From Gemmatimonas aurantiaca T-27 (lineage in GTDB: Bacteria; Gemmatimonadota; Gemmatimonadetes; Gemmatimonadales; Gemmatimonadaceae), in the NCBI RefSeq assembly GCF_000010305.1, contig NC_012489.1, positions 3,293,646 through 3,357,645 of the forward strand: 64,000 bases of DNA, in the 5' to 3' direction. The position numbers were made by a program, and so were the translations under genes. The notes beneath the pieces were generated by a model. The model ran no database searches and had not been told where the DNA came from. It saw nothing but the letters and a program-made list of their open reading frames with translations. Of the stretch, positions 1 to 9,142 are shown one piece after another; within the stretch, counting starts at the first letter, position 1, and each line of letters begins with the position of its first letter.

Positions 1-437
1 ATCCGCGCCGCCATGCCGTCGAGCTGCTGGCGGTTGGGCATCTCGGAGGCCGGGAACGGCAGGGGGATGTCGAAGCCATCGCCATCGCGCCGGGGAATGA
101 GATGAATGTGGTAGTGCATCACATCTTGCCCCGCCGCCGCGCCGGATTTGATCACCACATTGATGTCCGGCGCCCCAGAAGCGGTCTGGAGCGCGGGCAC
201 CAGGGTCAGTGCCACGTCGAGCAAATGCGTGCTCAGCGACTTCGGCACTTCCTCGATCCGTTCGTAGTGCTCACGTGGGACGACCAGTACATGGCCGGGG
301 TTGACCGGCTGAATATCGAGGAAGGCGATCGCTGTCGCGTCCTCAAAACAGATCGAGACCTCGGCGGCGCCGCCGATCAGATCGCAAAAGATGCAATGAC
401 CGGTGGACGGCTTGAGTGGAGCAGTGGGCGCGTGCAT
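1..437 (-). CDS. HIT-family (histidine triad) hydrolase, 3' end outside window
   Basis: The reverse strand from the ATG at 437 reads into the left edge, giving 145 residues with no stop, so the C-terminus is missing. A CxxC pair (Cys15, Cys18) opens the protein, as in HIT proteins with a structural zinc site. The diagnostic triad His-Tyr-His-Ile-His lies at residues 108-112, preceded by a GQDV-type segment. HIT proteins hydrolyse nucleotide phosphoramidates or dinucleoside polyphosphates, with the central triad histidine as nucleophile; the substrate here cannot be told. It is divergent from the E1 dehydrogenase gene, with about 190 bases between the two starts. The family call is firm. The start is supported by the conserved CIFC segment falling at its usual position near the N-terminus. 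Confidence 0.88.
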   Translation of the reverse strand, partial: MHAPTAPLKPSTGHCIFCDLIGGAAEVSICFEDATAIAFLDIQPVNPGHVLVVPREHYERIEEVPKSLSTHLLDVALTLVPALQTASGAPDINVVIKSGAAAGQDVMHYHIHLIPRRDGDGFDIPLPFPASEMPNRQQLDGMAAR

Positions 438-626
438 GGCGCGTGCGGGACAGTGGCGGAGGAGTCGACAGGCTTCCGTGCCAACCTGCCCGGCGTCGCA
501 CCTGGAGGCAAGCGCCGACACGCCGACTGCAGCCCGACCGGGGGCACGTCAACCTCTGCCCCCCTCAGCGCGTTTCACTAAGTTGAACAGTTGCCCGTTT
601 TTCCGACGTCCCTTCAGATCCCACCG

Positions 627-2771
627 ATGGCCACTTCGACCCGTCCGAGCCGCGCCCGTCAGGCGGCGACTTCAGAGCCGGCGCCGGGCGCGCCCGCCCT
701 TTCGCGCGACCAGCTGCTCGACGCGTTCCGCGTGATGTACACGTCGCGCCGACTCGACGACAAGGAAATTCAGCTCAAGCGCCAGAACCGGATCTTCTTC
801 CAGATCTCGGGCGCCGGGCACGAAGCGATCATGACCGCCGCTGGTCTGGCCACCAAGCCGACCTACGACTGGTTCTATCTGTACTACCGTGACCGCGCGC
901 TCTGCCTGCAGTTGGGCATGACGCCGGCCGAGATGCTCTACAGCGCCGTCGGCGCCGCCATCGACCCGAATTCGGGCGGCCGGCAGATGCCGAGCCACTG
1001 GGGCCACAAGGACCTGAACATCGTCTCGGTCTCGTCCCCGACCGGTACGCAGTTCCTCCAGGCCGTCGGCAATGCCGAAGCCACGCTGCGCGCCGCCAAG
1101 ACGGATCTGGCCGACGACAGCTTCCATGGCGACGAAGTCACCATCGTCACCACCGGCGACGGCACGACGTCCGAAGGCGAGTTCTGGGAGTCGCTCAACA
1201 CGGCCTCCAACCTCAAGCTCCCGGTCGTCTACATCGTCGAGGACAACGGCTATGCGATCTCGGTGCCGGTGGAAGTGAACACCGCCGGTGGCTCGATTTC
1301 CAAGCTGGTGTCGTCGTTCCCGGGTCTCTACATCCAGGAAGTCGACGGCTGCGACCTGCTCGCGTCGTACGACGTCATGCAGCGCGCCGTGGCCTATGCC
1401 CGTGAGCGCAAGGGTCCGGCCCTCGTGCACGCGAAGGTCATTCGCCCGTACTCGCACTCGCTGTCGGACGACGAAGTGTTCTATCGTCCGCCCGAAGAGC
1501 GCGAAGCCGATGCGGCACGCGATCCGATCACGACGTTCCCGGCCTGGTTGATTGCCGAAGGCCATGCCACGGAAGCCGAGATTCAGGCCATCCGTGATGC
1601 AGCCGACGCCGAAATCCTGGCCGCTACCGACGACGCGCTCGAACAGCCGCAGCCGTCACCCGATTCGGTGATGTACGCGGTGTACTCGCCCGATGTCGAT
1701 CCGACCTCGGAACAGTTCGATACCGAAGACGATCCGCAGTTCAGCGGCGAGCCGACCACCATGGTGGATCTGCTCAACGCCTGCATGCGCGACGAAATGG
1801 CCCGCGACGAACGCATCCTCGTGTTCGGTGAAGACGTGGCCGACGTGTCGCGCGAGCAGTACCTGGGCAAGGTCAAGGGCAAGGGTGGCGTGTTCAAGGT
1901 GACACACGGCCTGCAGACCAAGTTCGGCAGCGCGCGCGTGTACAACTCGCCGCTGGCCGAAGCCAACATCATGGGCCGCGCAATCGGTCTGGCGCACCGC
2001 GGCTTCAAGCCGGTCGTCGAAATCCAGTTCTTCGACTACATCTGGCCCGCGTTCATGCAGATCCGTGGGGAGCTGGCCACGATGCGCTGGCGCTCCAACA
2101 ACGCGTTCACCTCCCCGGTGGTCGTGCGCACCACCTACGGCGGCTACATCCGCGGCGCCATCTACCACTCGCAGACGGGTGCGTCGCTGTTCACACACAA
2201 CCCGGGCCTGCGTGTGGTGTGCCCGAGCAACGCGCTCGACGCGAACGGTCTGCTGCGCACCGCGATCCGTTCGGATGACCCGGTGCTGTTCCTCGAGCAC
2301 AAGCACCTGTATCGCCAGACGTACAACAAGGGCCAGTATCCGGGCCCCAACTTCATGATCCCGTTCGGCAAGGCAGCCGTTTTGCGCGAGGGCACCGACA
2401 TCACGCTCGTGACGTACGGCGCGACCGTGCAGCGTGCGCTGGTGGCGGCCAAGCAGATCGCGGAAGAAGGCGGCCCGAGCGTGGAAGTGATCGATCTGCG
2501 TACGCTCTCGCCGTGGGATCAGGAAACGGTCTTCAACAGCGTGAAGAAGACGAGCCGCGTGATCGTGGCCACCGAAGACTCGCTGTCGTTCGGTTACGGC
2601 GCGGAAATCGCCGCCAAGATCGCCGACGAGTGCTTCGCGTGGCTCGACGCTCCGGTGCGCCGCATTGCCAGCGCCGATTCGTGGGTGGGCTATGCCCCGC
2701 AGCTCGAAGACGCCACGCTGCCGCAGGTGGAGACGTTCCGTCAGGCGTACGTGGAGCTTGCCGCGTACTGA
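627..2771 (+). CDS. Fused 2-oxoacid dehydrogenase E1 alpha-beta (branched-chain/pyruvate type)
   Basis: 714 residues. The N-terminal half is an E1 alpha subunit. It has the thiamine-diphosphate signature GDG (about residue 177) followed about 27 residues later by the DN that closes the motif. The second half, from about residue 380, is a complete E1 beta subunit (VFGEDVA..., FNSPLAE-like [15 protein letters not shown]). In most bacteria these are two proteins forming an alpha2beta2 heterotetramer that decarboxylates a 2-oxoacid and passes the acyl group to lipoyl-E2. The fusion is in frame through an acidic linker rich in Asp, Glu and Pro. The ATG at 627 is preferred over an in-frame TTG at 591 because the conserved sequence begins well after it. 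No E2 or E3 gene is nearby. Substrate (branched-chain 2-oxoacids or pyruvate) is not decided by the sequence. Confidence 0.92.
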   Translation: MATSTRPSRARQAATSEPAPGAPALSRDQLLDAFRVMYTSRRLDDKEIQLKRQNRIFFQISGAGHEAIMTAAGLATKPTYDWFYLYYRDRALCLQLGMTPAEMLYSAVGAAIDPNSGGRQMPSHWGHKDLNIVSVSSPTGTQFLQAVGNAEATLRAAKTDLADDSFHGDEVTIVTTGDGTTSEGEFWESLNTASNLKLPVVYIVEDNGYAISVPVEVNTAGGSISKLVSSFPGLYIQEVDGCDLLASYDVMQRAVAYARERKGPALVHAKVIRPYSHSLSDDEVFYRPPEEREADAARDPITTFPAWLIAEGHATEAEIQAIRDAADAEILAATDDALEQPQPSPDSVMYAVYSPDVDPTSEQFDTEDDPQFSGEPTTMVDLLNACMRDEMARDERILVFGEDVADVSREQYLGKVKGKGGVFKVTHGLQTKFGSARVYNSPLAEANIMGRAIGLAHRGFKPVVEIQFFDYIWPAFMQIRGELATMRWRSNNAFTSPVVVRTTYGGYIRGAIYHSQTGASLFTHNPGLRVVCPSNALDANGLLRTAIRSDDPVLFLEHKHLYRQTYNKGQYPGPNFMIPFGKAAVLREGTDITLVTYGATVQRALVAAKQIAEEGGPSVEVIDLRTLSPWDQETVFNSVKKTSRVIVATEDSLSFGYGAEIAAKIADECFAWLDAPVRRIASADSWVGYAPQLEDATLPQVETFRQAYVELAAY

Positions 2772-2802
2772 GTTGGCGTAGTTTGACGGAGGCAGTAAAC
2801 AC

Positions 2803-2840
2803 GAACCCCCGGCCCACATCAGTGAGCCGGGGGTTCTGTC
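2803..2840. terminator. Bidirectional terminator between convergent genes
   Basis: A perfect 11-bp inverted repeat (GAACCCCCGGC / GCCGGGGGTTC) with a 12-base loop lies between the ends of the E1 fusion (+) and the exported protein gene (-). There is no long T tract on either side, but the stem is very GC-rich and the position is right for both genes. Confidence 0.75.
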
Positions 2841-2856
2841 GTTCGGGCGGTGTGCC

Positions 2857-3843
2857 CTACTTCTTCTTGCGCAGCAATCCGCCCAGTCCCTGCTTGAGCG
2901 CATCTGAGGCCGAGCCCTTCTCTTCGGCCTTCTTGCCATCCTTGCCTTCGGCAGCCTTGGCGCTGTCCATCGACGCCGACATTTCGGCCATCATCTTGGA
3001 CATGTCGACCACCTCGTAGCCCTTCGGAATCTCGAACATCGCCGCGTCGATCGCGCCCGTCTTGAGGTCGGTCACTTCCGCCGAGATCGTATCGGCCGTG
3101 ACCTTGCCCTTCTTGTCGGTCTGCGTGGACCACGTGATGGTGCGCAGCGCGATGCCCGACTTGCCGTATTCCGCCGTGTACTTCTTCATCTCGGCGGCCA
3201 GCTCGGGATTGGTGGCCTTCACACCGGAGGCAAAAGACTTGGCCCACTGCTCCATGTCTTTGGCACCCAGATCCATACCCGTCGCGATCCACTGATCGCT
3301 GGAGTCGGCCGTGGTGATCTTCTGGTCGGGCATCATCATGGCCTTGAGTTCCATGGTGCTCGTGTACCAGGTGCGCACCTTGCGGGTCTTGTAGCCCAGA
3401 ATGGCTTCACCGGCCCCCATGTCCTTGAAGCGGAAGGACGTGTTGCTCATGGTCATCTTGAGCATCGGGTTGTTCATGAGGGCGCCCATGCCGCTGCCGA
3501 AGCTTTCGGCGCTCATGATCATCGCCTTCTTGTCCTTCGGGTTCACCACCACGAAGCGACCAGCCTCGCCCTGTACGATGACGTAACCGTTCTTTTCGCC
3601 AAGCGGCGTGAGGCCTTCCGTGTAGTCCATGCGCACATTGCCGTTCTGCATGCGCACGGTGCTCAGCATGTTGCGCGACTCACGGGTGCGCTTGTCACTG
3701 CTGCTGGAAGTCACGCGATAGGTGAACGTGACACCCGATGCAGCCGGTGCCACTGGAGCCGTGTGTTTGGGCAGGGGTTTGGCCCCTGTCAGTAGCACCG
3801 AGCCGGCCAACAGCGCCGCTGTGGTGCGAAGAGTGAGTGTCAT
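2857..3843 (-). CDS. Exported protein of unknown function (DUF4412-like)
   Basis: 328 residues starting at the ATG at 3843. This start has a clear GAGGAA ribosome-binding sequence just upstream and gives a good signal peptide (MTLTLRTTAALLAGSVLLTG). After cleavage the protein is probably periplasmic or surface-exposed. The body alternates short beta-strand-like segments (VRMQNGNVRMDYTEG, YVIVQGEAGRFVVVNP), reminiscent of DUF4412/GLPGLI-type proteins that report on a bound ligand. The C-terminus is rich in Lys, Ala and Gly and ends in a run of lysines. I see no catalytic motif. It is transcribed alone, convergent with E1 and divergent from the S9 peptidase. The family link is from overall look only. 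Confidence 0.75.
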   Translation of the reverse strand: MTLTLRTTAALLAGSVLLTGAKPLPKHTAPVAPAASGVTFTYRVTSSSSDKRTRESRNMLSTVRMQNGNVRMDYTEGLTPLGEKNGYVIVQGEAGRFVVVNPKDKKAMIMSAESFGSGMGALMNNPMLKMTMSNTSFRFKDMGAGEAILGYKTRKVRTWYTSTMELKAMMMPDQKITTADSSDQWIATGMDLGAKDMEQWAKSFASGVKATNPELAAEMKKYTAEYGKSGIALRTITWSTQTDKKGKVTADTISAEVTDLKTGAIDAAMFEIPKGYEVVDMSKMMAEMSASMDSAKAAEGKDGKKAEEKGSASDALKQGLGGLLRKKK

Positions 3844-4068
3844 CGGAAATTCCTCATCGTCAAAGAGCGGGCTATCAGCGCAGACGCGCCACCCTAACAT
3901 GTTGAAGTTATGCGTCCCGGGACGGACGGCAAGCAACGTGCCGGGAGTGTGACGGAACCGACAGAAATCGAACGGTGGCCGTCCAGCGAACAACTGGCGA
4001 ACCGTACAGCAGCGCAAGCGGCATCCCGGAGCGTATCTTCGAGCGTCCCTTCTTCAATCGGAGCTCCG

Positions 4069-7035
4069 ATGTCCTCGCCTCACCGGCGCTCGCGGCCGCT
4101 CTTGCGGTCCGTGCTCCTGTCGAACGCGGCCGTGCTGGCCGCCACCCTCGCCGTTGCAACGGCGACGCCCCTGACGCCCCTGACGGCACAGGGCGCCACG
4201 CATCCCATCACCGCTGCCGATATCTCGGCCTGGAAAACCATCCGCGGTGCCACCCTGTCGCATGATGGCGCCTGGTTCGCCTACCTCGTCGTGCCCAACG
4301 AGGGCGACGCCGAGGTCGTGGTGAAGCAGACAGCGGCCGGCGGCAAAGAGCTGCGGTTTCCGGTCGGTGAAGTGCCGGCAGGCGGCGGCGGGCCGGGTGC
4401 TGGCGGCAGCGTGGCCAGCCTGCAACTCGCCGGCGACGGCAAGTGGGTGGCCATGCTGGTCTATCCCAAGGCCGCGGAACAGAAGCGGCTGCGTCAGCAA
4501 CGCCGCCCGGTGGTGAGCAAGGCGCTGGTGGTGAACCTCGCCACGGGCGACAAGCGCGAATTCGACCGTGTGCGTCGCGTGGCGTTTGGTGGTGACACGC
4601 CCCAGTGGCTGGCCATGCAGGCGTTTGGCCCCGATGCGCCGGCCGGTGGTGGCGGAGCCGGTGGCGCCGGCGGCCCGGCTCCCGGCGCACCGGGCATGGG
4701 CGGCAACCCGCTCGGCGGCGGTGGCGGTCGGGTGGAAGGCACCGACATGCTGCTCTACGAACTCGGCACCAGCGCGCTGTTCAACGTGGGCAATGTGGCC
4801 GACTTCGCGTTCGACAACAAAGGCCGCTGGCTGGCCTACGCCATCGATGCCCGCGAGCAGGCCGGCAACGGGGTGCAGCTCCGTGAACTGGCCACCGGCG
4901 TTGTGAAGTCGATCGATGCCGGCAAGGCGCTCTATCGTCGCCTCGCGTGGAGCGACACGCTCAACGCACTCGCGTTCGTCAAAGGCACGGCCGACAGCGC
5001 GGCGACGGACACCGCCTGGACCGCGGTTGGTGTGTCCCGCGTGGGCGCACCGACCCAGCAGTTGGTGACGGTGGGTGAAGGCAGCAAGGCCACGCTGCCC
5101 AACGGCATGGAAGTGAGCCCCGATCGTGCGCCGCGTTGGCTCGAACAGCAGGATGCACTGCTCATCGGTCTGCGCGTGGCCACGCCGCCGCTGCCACGCA
5201 GCGAACAACTGGAAGACGATGATCGTCCAACGCTGATCCTGTGGCACCACAAGGACCCGCGCCTCCAGAGCATGCAGTTGGTGCAGGAGCAGGCCGACAA
5301 GGGCTTCTCTTTCATGGCCACGTATCTGCCGGCCACTCAGCAGGTCGTGCAACTCACGAACGCCGAAGTACGCACGGGCACCGTGGGCGCACACGACCGC
5401 TGGCTGTTGAGCAGCGAAAGCCAGCCGTACGAGCGGCAGGCCAGTGTGGACGGCATCCAGTTCCGCGATCTCTATCTCACCGATGTACGCACGGGCAATC
5501 GGGTGCCGGTGAAGCAGCGGATGGTTGGCACGTCGTCGCTGTCGCCGGATGGCCGCACGGTGCTTTTCTGGAATGACGGCAACTTCCATGCGTACGACGT
5601 GGCGACGAAGAATGTCACCAACCTCACCGCTGGTGCGCCGACGTCGTTCATCGACACCGAAGACGATCACAATGTCGATCGTCCGTCCACGGACTTCATC
5701 GACTGGAGCCGTGACGGCCGCTTCGTGCTGATCAGCGACAACTACGATGTGTGGCGTGTGGGTCTGGGCGGCAAGAGCTGGGCGAACCTCACTGGCAACG
5801 GACGTGCGGAGCGTATTCGCTACAACCGGGTGGTGCGCACCGATCCGACCGACCGCACGATCGACCTGACCAAGCCGGTCTACATCGTGGCGATGCAGGC
5901 CCGCACGAAGAAAGAATCGGTGGTGCGTATCGATCCGGCGAAAAATGGCGTGGTATCGGTCACCGGGTGGCGTGACGCGCGGTACGCACCGATTCGGGCG
6001 AAGAACGCCGACGTGTGGGTGTCCACCATTCAGACGTCGACACGCTTCCCGGACTACTGGCGCGTGAGCTTCGGCGCCAATGCACTCGCCGATTCCGTGC
6101 GTCTGTCCGATGCCAACCCGAATCTGAACGGTGTGGCGTGGTCGGCCGGTTCGCGTCTGGTGAACTACGTGACGGAGAAGGGCGATTCGCTGCAGGGCGC
6201 GCTGTACCTGCCGGCCGGCTATCAGGAAGGCAAGCAGTACCCGACGCTCACGTTCATCTACGAGTTGCAGTCGGACAATCTCAATTCGTTCTATTCGCCG
6301 ACGTTCTCGAGCTCACCGAACGCGCTGATCGGCGTGCACACCTCGCGTGGGTATGCGGTGTTCCTGCCGGACATCGTGTACAAGCTGAACGACCCCGGCA
6401 TGAGCGCGGTGTGGAGTGTGGTGCCGGCCGTGAAGGCAGCCATTCGCACTGGCGTCGTGGATTCGGCCAACGTGGGTCTGCACGGCCATTCGTGGGGCGG
6501 TTACCAGACGTCGTTCCTAGTCACGCAGACGAACATCTTCAAGAGTGCCGTGGCTGGTGCGCCGCTCACCGACATGATCAGCATGTACAGCTCGGTGTAC
6601 TGGAACACCGGTGGTGCGAACCAAGGCATTTTCCAGAGCTCGCAGGGCCGTTTCAAGGGCAACTTCATCGAGAATCGTGAAGCGTACGAGCGCAATTCCC
6701 CGAACCGGTTTGCCGACAAGGTGAAGACGCCGCTGGTCATCCTGCACGACGACAAGGATGGCGCGGTCGATTTCAATCAGGGCATCACGTACTACAACAC
6801 GCTGCGCCAGCTCAACAAGGACGTGATCCTGCTGGAATACGTGGGCGAGAACCACGGCCTGTCGCAGCTACGCAATCGTCGCGACTACTCACAGCGCCTG
6901 ATGGAGTACTGGGACTCGTATCTCAAGGGTCAGCCGGCGCCGGAGTGGCTGAAGAACGGCATTCCGCGGCTCAAGATGGATGAGCACCTGCGGGATCAGA
7001 AGAAGAAGCTGGATCCGAAGAAGGTCGCGATGTGA
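4069..7035 (+). CDS. Exported S9 (prolyl oligopeptidase) family peptidase
   Basis: 988 residues. A long signal segment (about residues 1-40, ending ...LTPLTAQGA) indicates export. A beta-propeller-like region of roughly 650 residues carries repeated strand patterns such as LSHDGAWFAYLVVP and LSPDGRTVLFWND. It is followed by an alpha/beta-hydrolase domain. The catalytic serine is in GHSWGG (Ser808), the acid in HDDKDG (about Asp895) and the histidine in ENHGLS (His929), a complete S9 triad. A Gly/Ala/Pro-rich low-complexity insert sits at about residues 185-220 inside the propeller. Enzymes of this type trim peptides after proline or act as dipeptidyl/acylaminoacyl peptidases; exact specificity is open. 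The gene ends 35 bases before a strong hairpin with a T run. Confidence 0.93.
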   Translation: MSSPHRRSRPLLRSVLLSNAAVLAATLAVATATPLTPLTAQGATHPITAADISAWKTIRGATLSHDGAWFAYLVVPNEGDAEVVVKQTAAGGKELRFPVGEVPAGGGGPGAGGSVASLQLAGDGKWVAMLVYPKAAEQKRLRQQRRPVVSKALVVNLATGDKREFDRVRRVAFGGDTPQWLAMQAFGPDAPAGGGGAGGAGGPAPGAPGMGGNPLGGGGGRVEGTDMLLYELGTSALFNVGNVADFAFDNKGRWLAYAIDAREQAGNGVQLRELATGVVKSIDAGKALYRRLAWSDTLNALAFVKGTADSAATDTAWTAVGVSRVGAPTQQLVTVGEGSKATLPNGMEVSPDRAPRWLEQQDALLIGLRVATPPLPRSEQLEDDDRPTLILWHHKDPRLQSMQLVQEQADKGFSFMATYLPATQQVVQLTNAEVRTGTVGAHDRWLLSSESQPYERQASVDGIQFRDLYLTDVRTGNRVPVKQRMVGTSSLSPDGRTVLFWNDGNFHAYDVATKNVTNLTAGAPTSFIDTEDDHNVDRPSTDFIDWSRDGRFVLISDNYDVWRVGLGGKSWANLTGNGRAERIRYNRVVRTDPTDRTIDLTKPVYIVAMQARTKKESVVRIDPAKNGVVSVTGWRDARYAPIRAKNADVWVSTIQTSTRFPDYWRVSFGANALADSVRLSDANPNLNGVAWSAGSRLVNYVTEKGDSLQGALYLPAGYQEGKQYPTLTFIYELQSDNLNSFYSPTFSSSPNALIGVHTSRGYAVFLPDIVYKLNDPGMSAVWSVVPAVKAAIRTGVVDSANVGLHGHSWGGYQTSFLVTQTNIFKSAVAGAPLTDMISMYSSVYWNTGGANQGIFQSSQGRFKGNFIENREAYERNSPNRFADKVKTPLVILHDDKDGAVDFNQGITYYNTLRQLNKDVILLEYVGENHGLSQLRNRRDYSQRLMEYWDSYLKGQPAPEWLKNGIPRLKMDEHLRDQKKKLDPKKVAM

Positions 7036-7070
7036 AGTAAGGGGCAGTAAGGAAGGGGTTTGATATCAAG

Positions 7071-7154
7071 AGGGAGCAGGGAGGAGTTGGAGAGATCGCG
7101 GGAGGCAGGTCACGGCTTCCCGCGCCCCCGACTCCTCCCTGCTCCCTTTTTTGG
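7071..7154 (+). terminator. Long hairpin/terminator; copy 1 of an inverted-repeat family
   Basis: Perfect 17-bp arms (AGGGAGCAGGGAGGAGT at 7071-7087, its complement at 7131-7147) enclose an inner imperfect stem (CGCGGGAGGC / GCTTCCCGCG). A T6 run at 7147-7152 follows, so it should terminate the S9 peptidase transcript. The same purine-rich core (GGGAGGAGTTGGA) recurs in the hairpin at 8309-8418, so it is also a dispersed repeat. Confidence 0.7.
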
Positions 7155-7274
7155 CATGCCCGATAAAACCCGAATGAACCAGTTCCGTATAATTCCGAGT
7201 GTTCTTATCCTTGTTCACTGTTGATACTTCATCTCGTTAGATGAAAGTCGTTCTCAACCAACACGGAGGCTAGC

Positions 7275-7682
7275 ATGGCGGAAGAATTTCCGCACGTGCA
7301 CGAGGAGATGCTGTTTGAATCGCGCCGCGGGTTCGTGCGCTGCTGCCGAGCGTGCGGCGCGTTCGAATTGCGGTTCGGTAACGCCATCCTCTCGATGAAC
7401 GCCGCCGACCTCTCTGCCCTTACCGACACCGTCGCCGCCTACGATACCGGCCGCATGCGACCCGGTAGCACCCCCAGCGATCACGCCGTGATCTGGCTCG
7501 GGCACAATGGCGCGGGATTCCGGTTCCGCAGGGAAGAGGTCGCCGAACTCCACCGTCTCCTCGCCGGAGCCCGACTCTTTGCCAATCTCGGGCAGGACGA
7601 GGACCCAGAGGACGCCCCCATTCTCGAAGATCCCACCGATGCCGCCTTCCGGCGGTGGTCACCCCTGGAGGAAGACTCATGA
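7275..7682 (+). CDS. Small protein of unknown function coupled to rpsD
   Basis: 135 residues starting after a strong ribosome-binding site (CACGGAGG, 8 bases before the ATG). I do not recognise the family. Visible features are a Cys-Cys-x-x-Cys cluster (CCRACG, about residues 23-28), no signal peptide, no membrane segment, and an acidic C-terminal third (DEDPEDAPILEDP). It looks like a small cytosolic protein, possibly metal-binding. Its stop codon overlaps the rpsD start as ATGA (7679-7682), so the two are almost certainly translated in tandem from one mRNA. Upstream is a TATAAT at 7188-7193 that could be a -10 box, without an obvious -35 partner. The coupling suggests a role near ribosome assembly or translation, but that is inference. 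Confidence 0.8.
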   Translation: MAEEFPHVHEEMLFESRRGFVRCCRACGAFELRFGNAILSMNAADLSALTDTVAAYDTGRMRPGSTPSDHAVIWLGHNGAGFRFRREEVAELHRLLAGARLFANLGQDEDPEDAPILEDPTDAAFRRWSPLEEDS

Positions 7683-8296
7683 GCCGCGTTGGTCCCCGTC
7701 TGAAGATCATTCGTCGTCTGGGCATTCAGTTGCCCGGCCTTACGGCCAAGGACGCCGAGCGCCGGCCCTATCCGCCCGGTCAGCACGGTCAGTCCACCGC
7801 GCGTCGTCGCAAGGTCAGCCTCTATCGTCTGCGTCTCGAGGCCAAGCAGGCCTTGCGCTTCTACTACGGCATCTCCGAGAACCAGCTCCGCCGAACCTAC
7901 GCCATGGCGAAGACCCGCCCGGGCCGTACGGGTGACGTGATGCTCGCGATGCTGGAAGCGCGCCTCGACAACGTGGTCTTCCGACTGGGCTTTGCCCGCA
8001 CCATCCCGGCCGCCCGTCAGCTCGTGGTACACGGTCATGTGTACGTGAACGGCAGCCGCGTGGACCGTCCGGGCTATCGCCTGCGCACGGGCGAAATGAT
8101 CAAGCTCGATCCGCGCATGGCGGAGAACCCGCACGTCCAGGAGCAGTTGCAGCGTGGCCCGCAGGTCAAGCTGCCGGGCTGGCTGGCCAAGACGGATGAT
8201 GCGCCGCTGGAAGGCCGCATGATCGCGCCGCCGACGCGCGAGAGCGTGCCATTTGCCTGCAATGATGCGGCGATCGTGGAGTACTACGCGCGGTAA
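7679..8296 (+). CDS. rpsD: 30S ribosomal protein S4, cysteine-free form
   Basis: 205 residues. It has the S4 N-terminal domain with RRPYPPGQHG at about residues 28-37, and the S4 RNA-binding domain (RLDNVVFRLGFARTIPAARQ, then VVHGHVYVNGSRVD). S4 binds 16S rRNA early in 30S assembly and often controls its own operon. This copy has no zinc-binding cysteines in its N-terminus, so it is the C-minus type. It overlaps the preceding small unknown gene by ATGA, and no other ribosomal protein or rpoA gene is beside it, unlike the usual alpha-operon setting. It is followed directly by a very long hairpin. Confidence 0.97.
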   Translation: MSRVGPRLKIIRRLGIQLPGLTAKDAERRPYPPGQHGQSTARRRKVSLYRLRLEAKQALRFYYGISENQLRRTYAMAKTRPGRTGDVMLAMLEARLDNVVFRLGFARTIPAARQLVVHGHVYVNGSRVDRPGYRLRTGEMIKLDPRMAENPHVQEQLQRGPQVKLPGWLAKTDDAPLEGRMIAPPTRESVPFACNDAAIVEYYAR

Positions 8297-8308
8297 TGAG
8301 GATTCTTC

Positions 8309-8418
8309 GTTTTGATTTCTAGAGGATGACAGGGAGGAGTTGGAAAGATTGCAGGGAGCAGGTTCCTGCTTCCCGCACACTCTCCAACTCCTCCCTGTCA
8401 TCCTCTAGAAATCAAAAC
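8309..8418. repeat. Perfect 36-bp inverted repeat (copy 2 of the hairpin family)
   Basis: Arms at 8309-8344 and 8383-8418 are perfectly complementary over 36 bp, with a 38-base loop that itself folds (GGGAGCAGG / CCTGCTTCCC). It lies between the convergent rpsD and 8431-8919 genes and would stop transcription from both sides. The inner arm sequence (CAGGGAGGAGTTGGA) matches the hairpin at 7071-7147, and the near-palindrome continues outward (GGATTC... on both flanks). Length and sequence relatedness go beyond an ordinary terminator. Confidence 0.85.
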
Positions 8419-8430
8419 AACGAATCCGAA

Positions 8431-8919
8431 CTAATGCTTCATTCCCGTATTGCACCCCTCTTCCAGCACCTCGAACTTGTCGTGCAGCGTGCTGAGGGCG
8501 GTCTTGAGGTCGGCGTCTGACGCTTTCTTGCTGACGAGCGTCGCCACTTTCTCCGTTTCTGCGGTCAGTCCGGCCTGCGCCTTCGCCAACTCGGGCTTCT
8601 GACAGCTCGCCGGCGCCTTTGACGCGGCGACAACCTTGGCGGCGGCCACCATCTCGCCCACCTTGGCGCGAATCGGCGCCATATCGTTGTTCTGCTTGGC
8701 CGGGTGCCACGTCGCCATCATGAGCATGTGGTAGGCATCCAGTTCCTTCCACGCATCGGCCTTGGCGCCGTGCATCGCGCCGTGATCCATCTTGTTGTGA
8801 TCCATGGCCGGCGCCGCCTTGGCGGGCGGCTGCTTGTCCTGCGCCTGCAGGGCGGCCATCGGCAGAACCAGCGTGACCAGGGTCACCGCAGCAGCACGAC
8901 GGGCAATCGAATGCAACAT
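8431..8919 (-). CDS. Exported Met/His-rich small protein, function unknown
   Basis: 162 residues from the ATG at 8919. A signal peptide (MLHSIARRAAAVTLVTLVLP, cleavage near ALQAQ) points to the periplasm. Right after it comes a Met/His/Asp-rich stretch (MDHNKMDHGAMHG, about residues 39-51), of the kind that binds copper or another soft metal. The rest is helical and Ala/Lys-rich, with two cysteines far apart (SCQK and EEGC near the C-terminus) that could form a disulfide. I do not recognise a named family. It is convergent with rpsD and divergent from the M14 peptidase. Metal binding is inferred only from composition. Confidence 0.72.
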   Translation of the reverse strand: MLHSIARRAAAVTLVTLVLPMAALQAQDKQPPAKAAPAMDHNKMDHGAMHGAKADAWKELDAYHMLMMATWHPAKQNNDMAPIRAKVGEMVAAAKVVAASKAPASCQKPELAKAQAGLTAETEKVATLVSKKASDADLKTALSTLHDKFEVLEEGCNTGMKH

Positions 8920-9142
8920 CGGGGGATTTCTCCGAGAGAAGGGCGGACGTCGCGCCGTGCCGGACCGGTGGCGGCGCGTGATTCCAAGAGTGCAAAATTC
9001 GCGGCTCCCAAGGCGTGGTGCCATCCGTAGATTTGCCCAACGCCCCCCGGTCGCCCATCGTAACCCCAGTGTCCCGCCACGTTCCGGGGTATCCGGTCGC
9101 CGGACCTGCCCGTCCCTGCATCCTCTCCACCCGTCCCCTCGC

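Noticed and set aside
1656-2939. Long open reading frame antisense to the E1 fusion (427 codons)
   Set aside because: It mirrors the opposite strand's codon bias, its protein is a His/Arg-rich mix without any motif, and the sense frame is a complete known enzyme.
4054-5670. 538-codon frame antisense to the S9 peptidase
   Set aside because: GC-rich shadow with no signal, motif or start site. The sense frame has the full S9 propeller and triad.
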